Shown here: piece after piece, positions 4,647-5,523 of the stretch
Layout of the letters: each line of letters begins with the position of its first letter
Position numbering within the stretch: the first letter of the stretch is position 1
From: CAYTES01 sp964436935
Lineage (GTDB): Bacteria > Patescibacteriota > Gracilibacteria > UBA1369 > UBA12473
DNA length: 5,523 bases
NCBI GenBank assembly: GCA_964436935.1
Contig: CAYTES010000078.1
Coordinates: 1 to 5,523 of the forward strand
Direction of reading: 5' to 3'
Notes under the pieces: model-generated
The model's input: the letters and a program-made list of their open reading frames with translations, nothing else
Database searches by the model: none
Told to the model about the DNA's origin: nothing
Program-made: the position numbers and the translations under genes

Positions 4647-5523
4647 ATGGTTCTTTTTCAATGGTTTTCGAAACATGCTTGGATGCTTCCGGGTCTTTTT
4701 CTCTACTTCATGGCGTTGCCAATGGCCCATGCGGAAGAGACGGTACAGGATCTTCGGTACAGCTATGATGCAACGGGGAATATATTGCAAATCGAAGAAG
4801 GGTTGAGTCAGTGGCCACAGATTCCTTGGGTGGTGAATTATCAGTACGACGACCTCAATCGTCTATTGAAAGCGGAGAGTATTGATTTTCCGGGAAGCGA
4901 TTACACACGGAGTTATACGTATGATAGTATAGGGAACATGACGACGTCATCGAAGGTCGGTGCAATGACGTATGGAGGCAATGGCTTTCCAAGTCCGCAT
5001 GCGGTGACAGGGGCGGGAGGAAAAACGTATGCCTATGATGCGAACGGAAATATGGTGAGTGATGGAGTGCATGAATACACCTGGACGATTCGCAATGAGT
5101 TGGAGGGAACCGATCAATTTGAATTCACATACGATGCCTCAGGACAGCGAGTGAAAAGCATCGACAACGAAACGGGAGAAGAAACGATCTACGTGAACGC
5201 GATGATGGAGATCCGGAATGGGAAGCCGGTGTATTTTGTTTACGCGGGAAGCGAGCGCGTGGCACAGATTGAGGAGGGGAAAATTCAGTATCTTCACCCG
5301 GATCATTTGGGGGGCGTATCGATGGTGACGGATGAAGAAGGGAAAGTGGTGGAGCGCTATGAGTACGATCCGTATGGAGAGATTTTGGTGCATAAGGAAG
5401 AGGCGAGTCTATCTCCAGCGGGCTCGCCTTATTCTTTCACCGGAAAGGAATATGATGAGGATTTGGGACTCTATTATTTTGAGGCGCGTTACTACAACCC
5501 TGAGCTGGGACGGTTTGTGGGGA
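4647..5523 (+). CDS. Secreted RHS/YD-repeat protein, N-terminal 292 aa (runs off window)
   Basis: This is an RHS-family protein whose C-terminus lies beyond the window. An export signal fills residues 1-29 (polar start with K9, hydrophobic core MLPGLFLYFMALP, and a signal-peptidase-I-like AHA site before EE). YD repeats begin at once: YSYDATGNIL (38), YQYDDLNRLL (65), YTYDSIGNMT (90), YAYDANGNMV (128) and FTYDASGQRV (160). The RHS core follows with HPDHLGGVSMVTDEEGKVV (217-235), YEYDPYGEIL (238-247) and FTGKEYDEDLGLYYFEARYYN (264-284), ending LGRFVG. In the family, YD repeats form a hollow shell around a variable, often toxic C-terminal domain that starts just after this core. Normal RHS proteins have over a thousand residues before this point; here there are under 300, so the shell cannot be complete from this chain alone. 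ATG 4647 is the first start after in-frame TAA 4632-4634 and the only one that includes the full signal peptide. There is no Shine-Dalgarno. The role is probably a secreted or surface protein; a toxin function cannot be judged without the missing end. Confidence 0.9.
   Translation, partial: MVLFQWFSKHAWMLPGLFLYFMALPMAHAEETVQDLRYSYDATGNILQIEEGLSQWPQIPWVVNYQYDDLNRLLKAESIDFPGSDYTRSYTYDSIGNMTTSSKVGAMTYGGNGFPSPHAVTGAGGKTYAYDANGNMVSDGVHEYTWTIRNELEGTDQFEFTYDASGQRVKSIDNETGEETIYVNAMMEIRNGKPVYFVYAGSERVAQIEEGKIQYLHPDHLGGVSMVTDEEGKVVERYEYDPYGEILVHKEEASLSPAGSPYSFTGKEYDEDLGLYYFEARYYNPELGRFVG

Noticed and set aside
4535..4768. Plus-strand 77-codon frame overlapping the RHS start
   Set aside because: It overlaps the signal peptide and first YD repeat of the RHS gene in another frame. 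The RHS frame has clear family motifs, while this frame has random-looking composition.
1..5523. CRISPR array, rRNA, or insertion sequence with transposase
   Set aside because: No regularly spaced repeats, no conserved rRNA segments and no transposase-like frame were seen on either strand.

Overview
The window looks like bacterial chromosome of moderate GC with short intergenic gaps. I suspect a candidate-phyla (Patescibacteria/CPR, possibly Peregrinibacteria-like) genome. The main reason is the prepilin-type protein at 2632-3252, whose sequence after the N-terminal helix (AREGVEAIRNVRDTNWLR) and C-terminal end resemble the minor prepilin-like proteins common in those genomes. Many genes without recognisable homologues and a secreted RHS protein fit too. 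The assignment is inference. The standard genetic code fits: glycines are GGN and no gene carries internal TGA.

Layout. Positions 3-25 hold a perfect hairpin. A 169-codon gene of unknown function (74-583, +) follows. It converges on two consecutive minus-strand genes (1561-2508, then 610-1551), which encode diverged paralogues of about 314 residues and appear to form a two-gene operon driven from a promoter near 2542-2571. Divergent from that operon is a prepilin-like gene (2632-3252, +), the only gene in the left part with a recognisable function.

Positions 3253-3494 are non-coding. They carry a 73-bp element bounded by perfect 14-bp inverted repeats that begins on the last base of the pilin stop codon, plus two diverged copies of a roughly 40-bp repeat. 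Next comes a minus-strand pentapeptide-repeat protein (coding certain from 3495 to about 3899, 5' end unresolved). Facing away from it is a 100-codon plus-strand ORF (4056-4358) with a His-rich HxHxH motif. Between them lies a nine-G run that sits exactly between a perfect -35 box and a -10-like box on the plus strand, the architecture of slipped-strand phase-variable promoters. The minus-strand frame stays open antisense across the whole 100-codon ORF, so gene boundaries here are ambiguous.

The right end (4359-4646) is non-coding and has two strong hairpins. It is followed by the 5' part of an RHS/YD-repeat gene (4647 to beyond the window). There a signal peptide is joined almost directly to the last few YD repeats and the RHS core domain. 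This secreted, very short RHS protein ends the window just where a variable C-terminal domain would be expected to begin.

No rRNA, tRNA, CRISPR array or transposase is seen. The two surface-related genes (prepilin-like and secreted RHS) and the repeats between them suggest a variable cell-surface/accessory region, but no pathway links all the genes.
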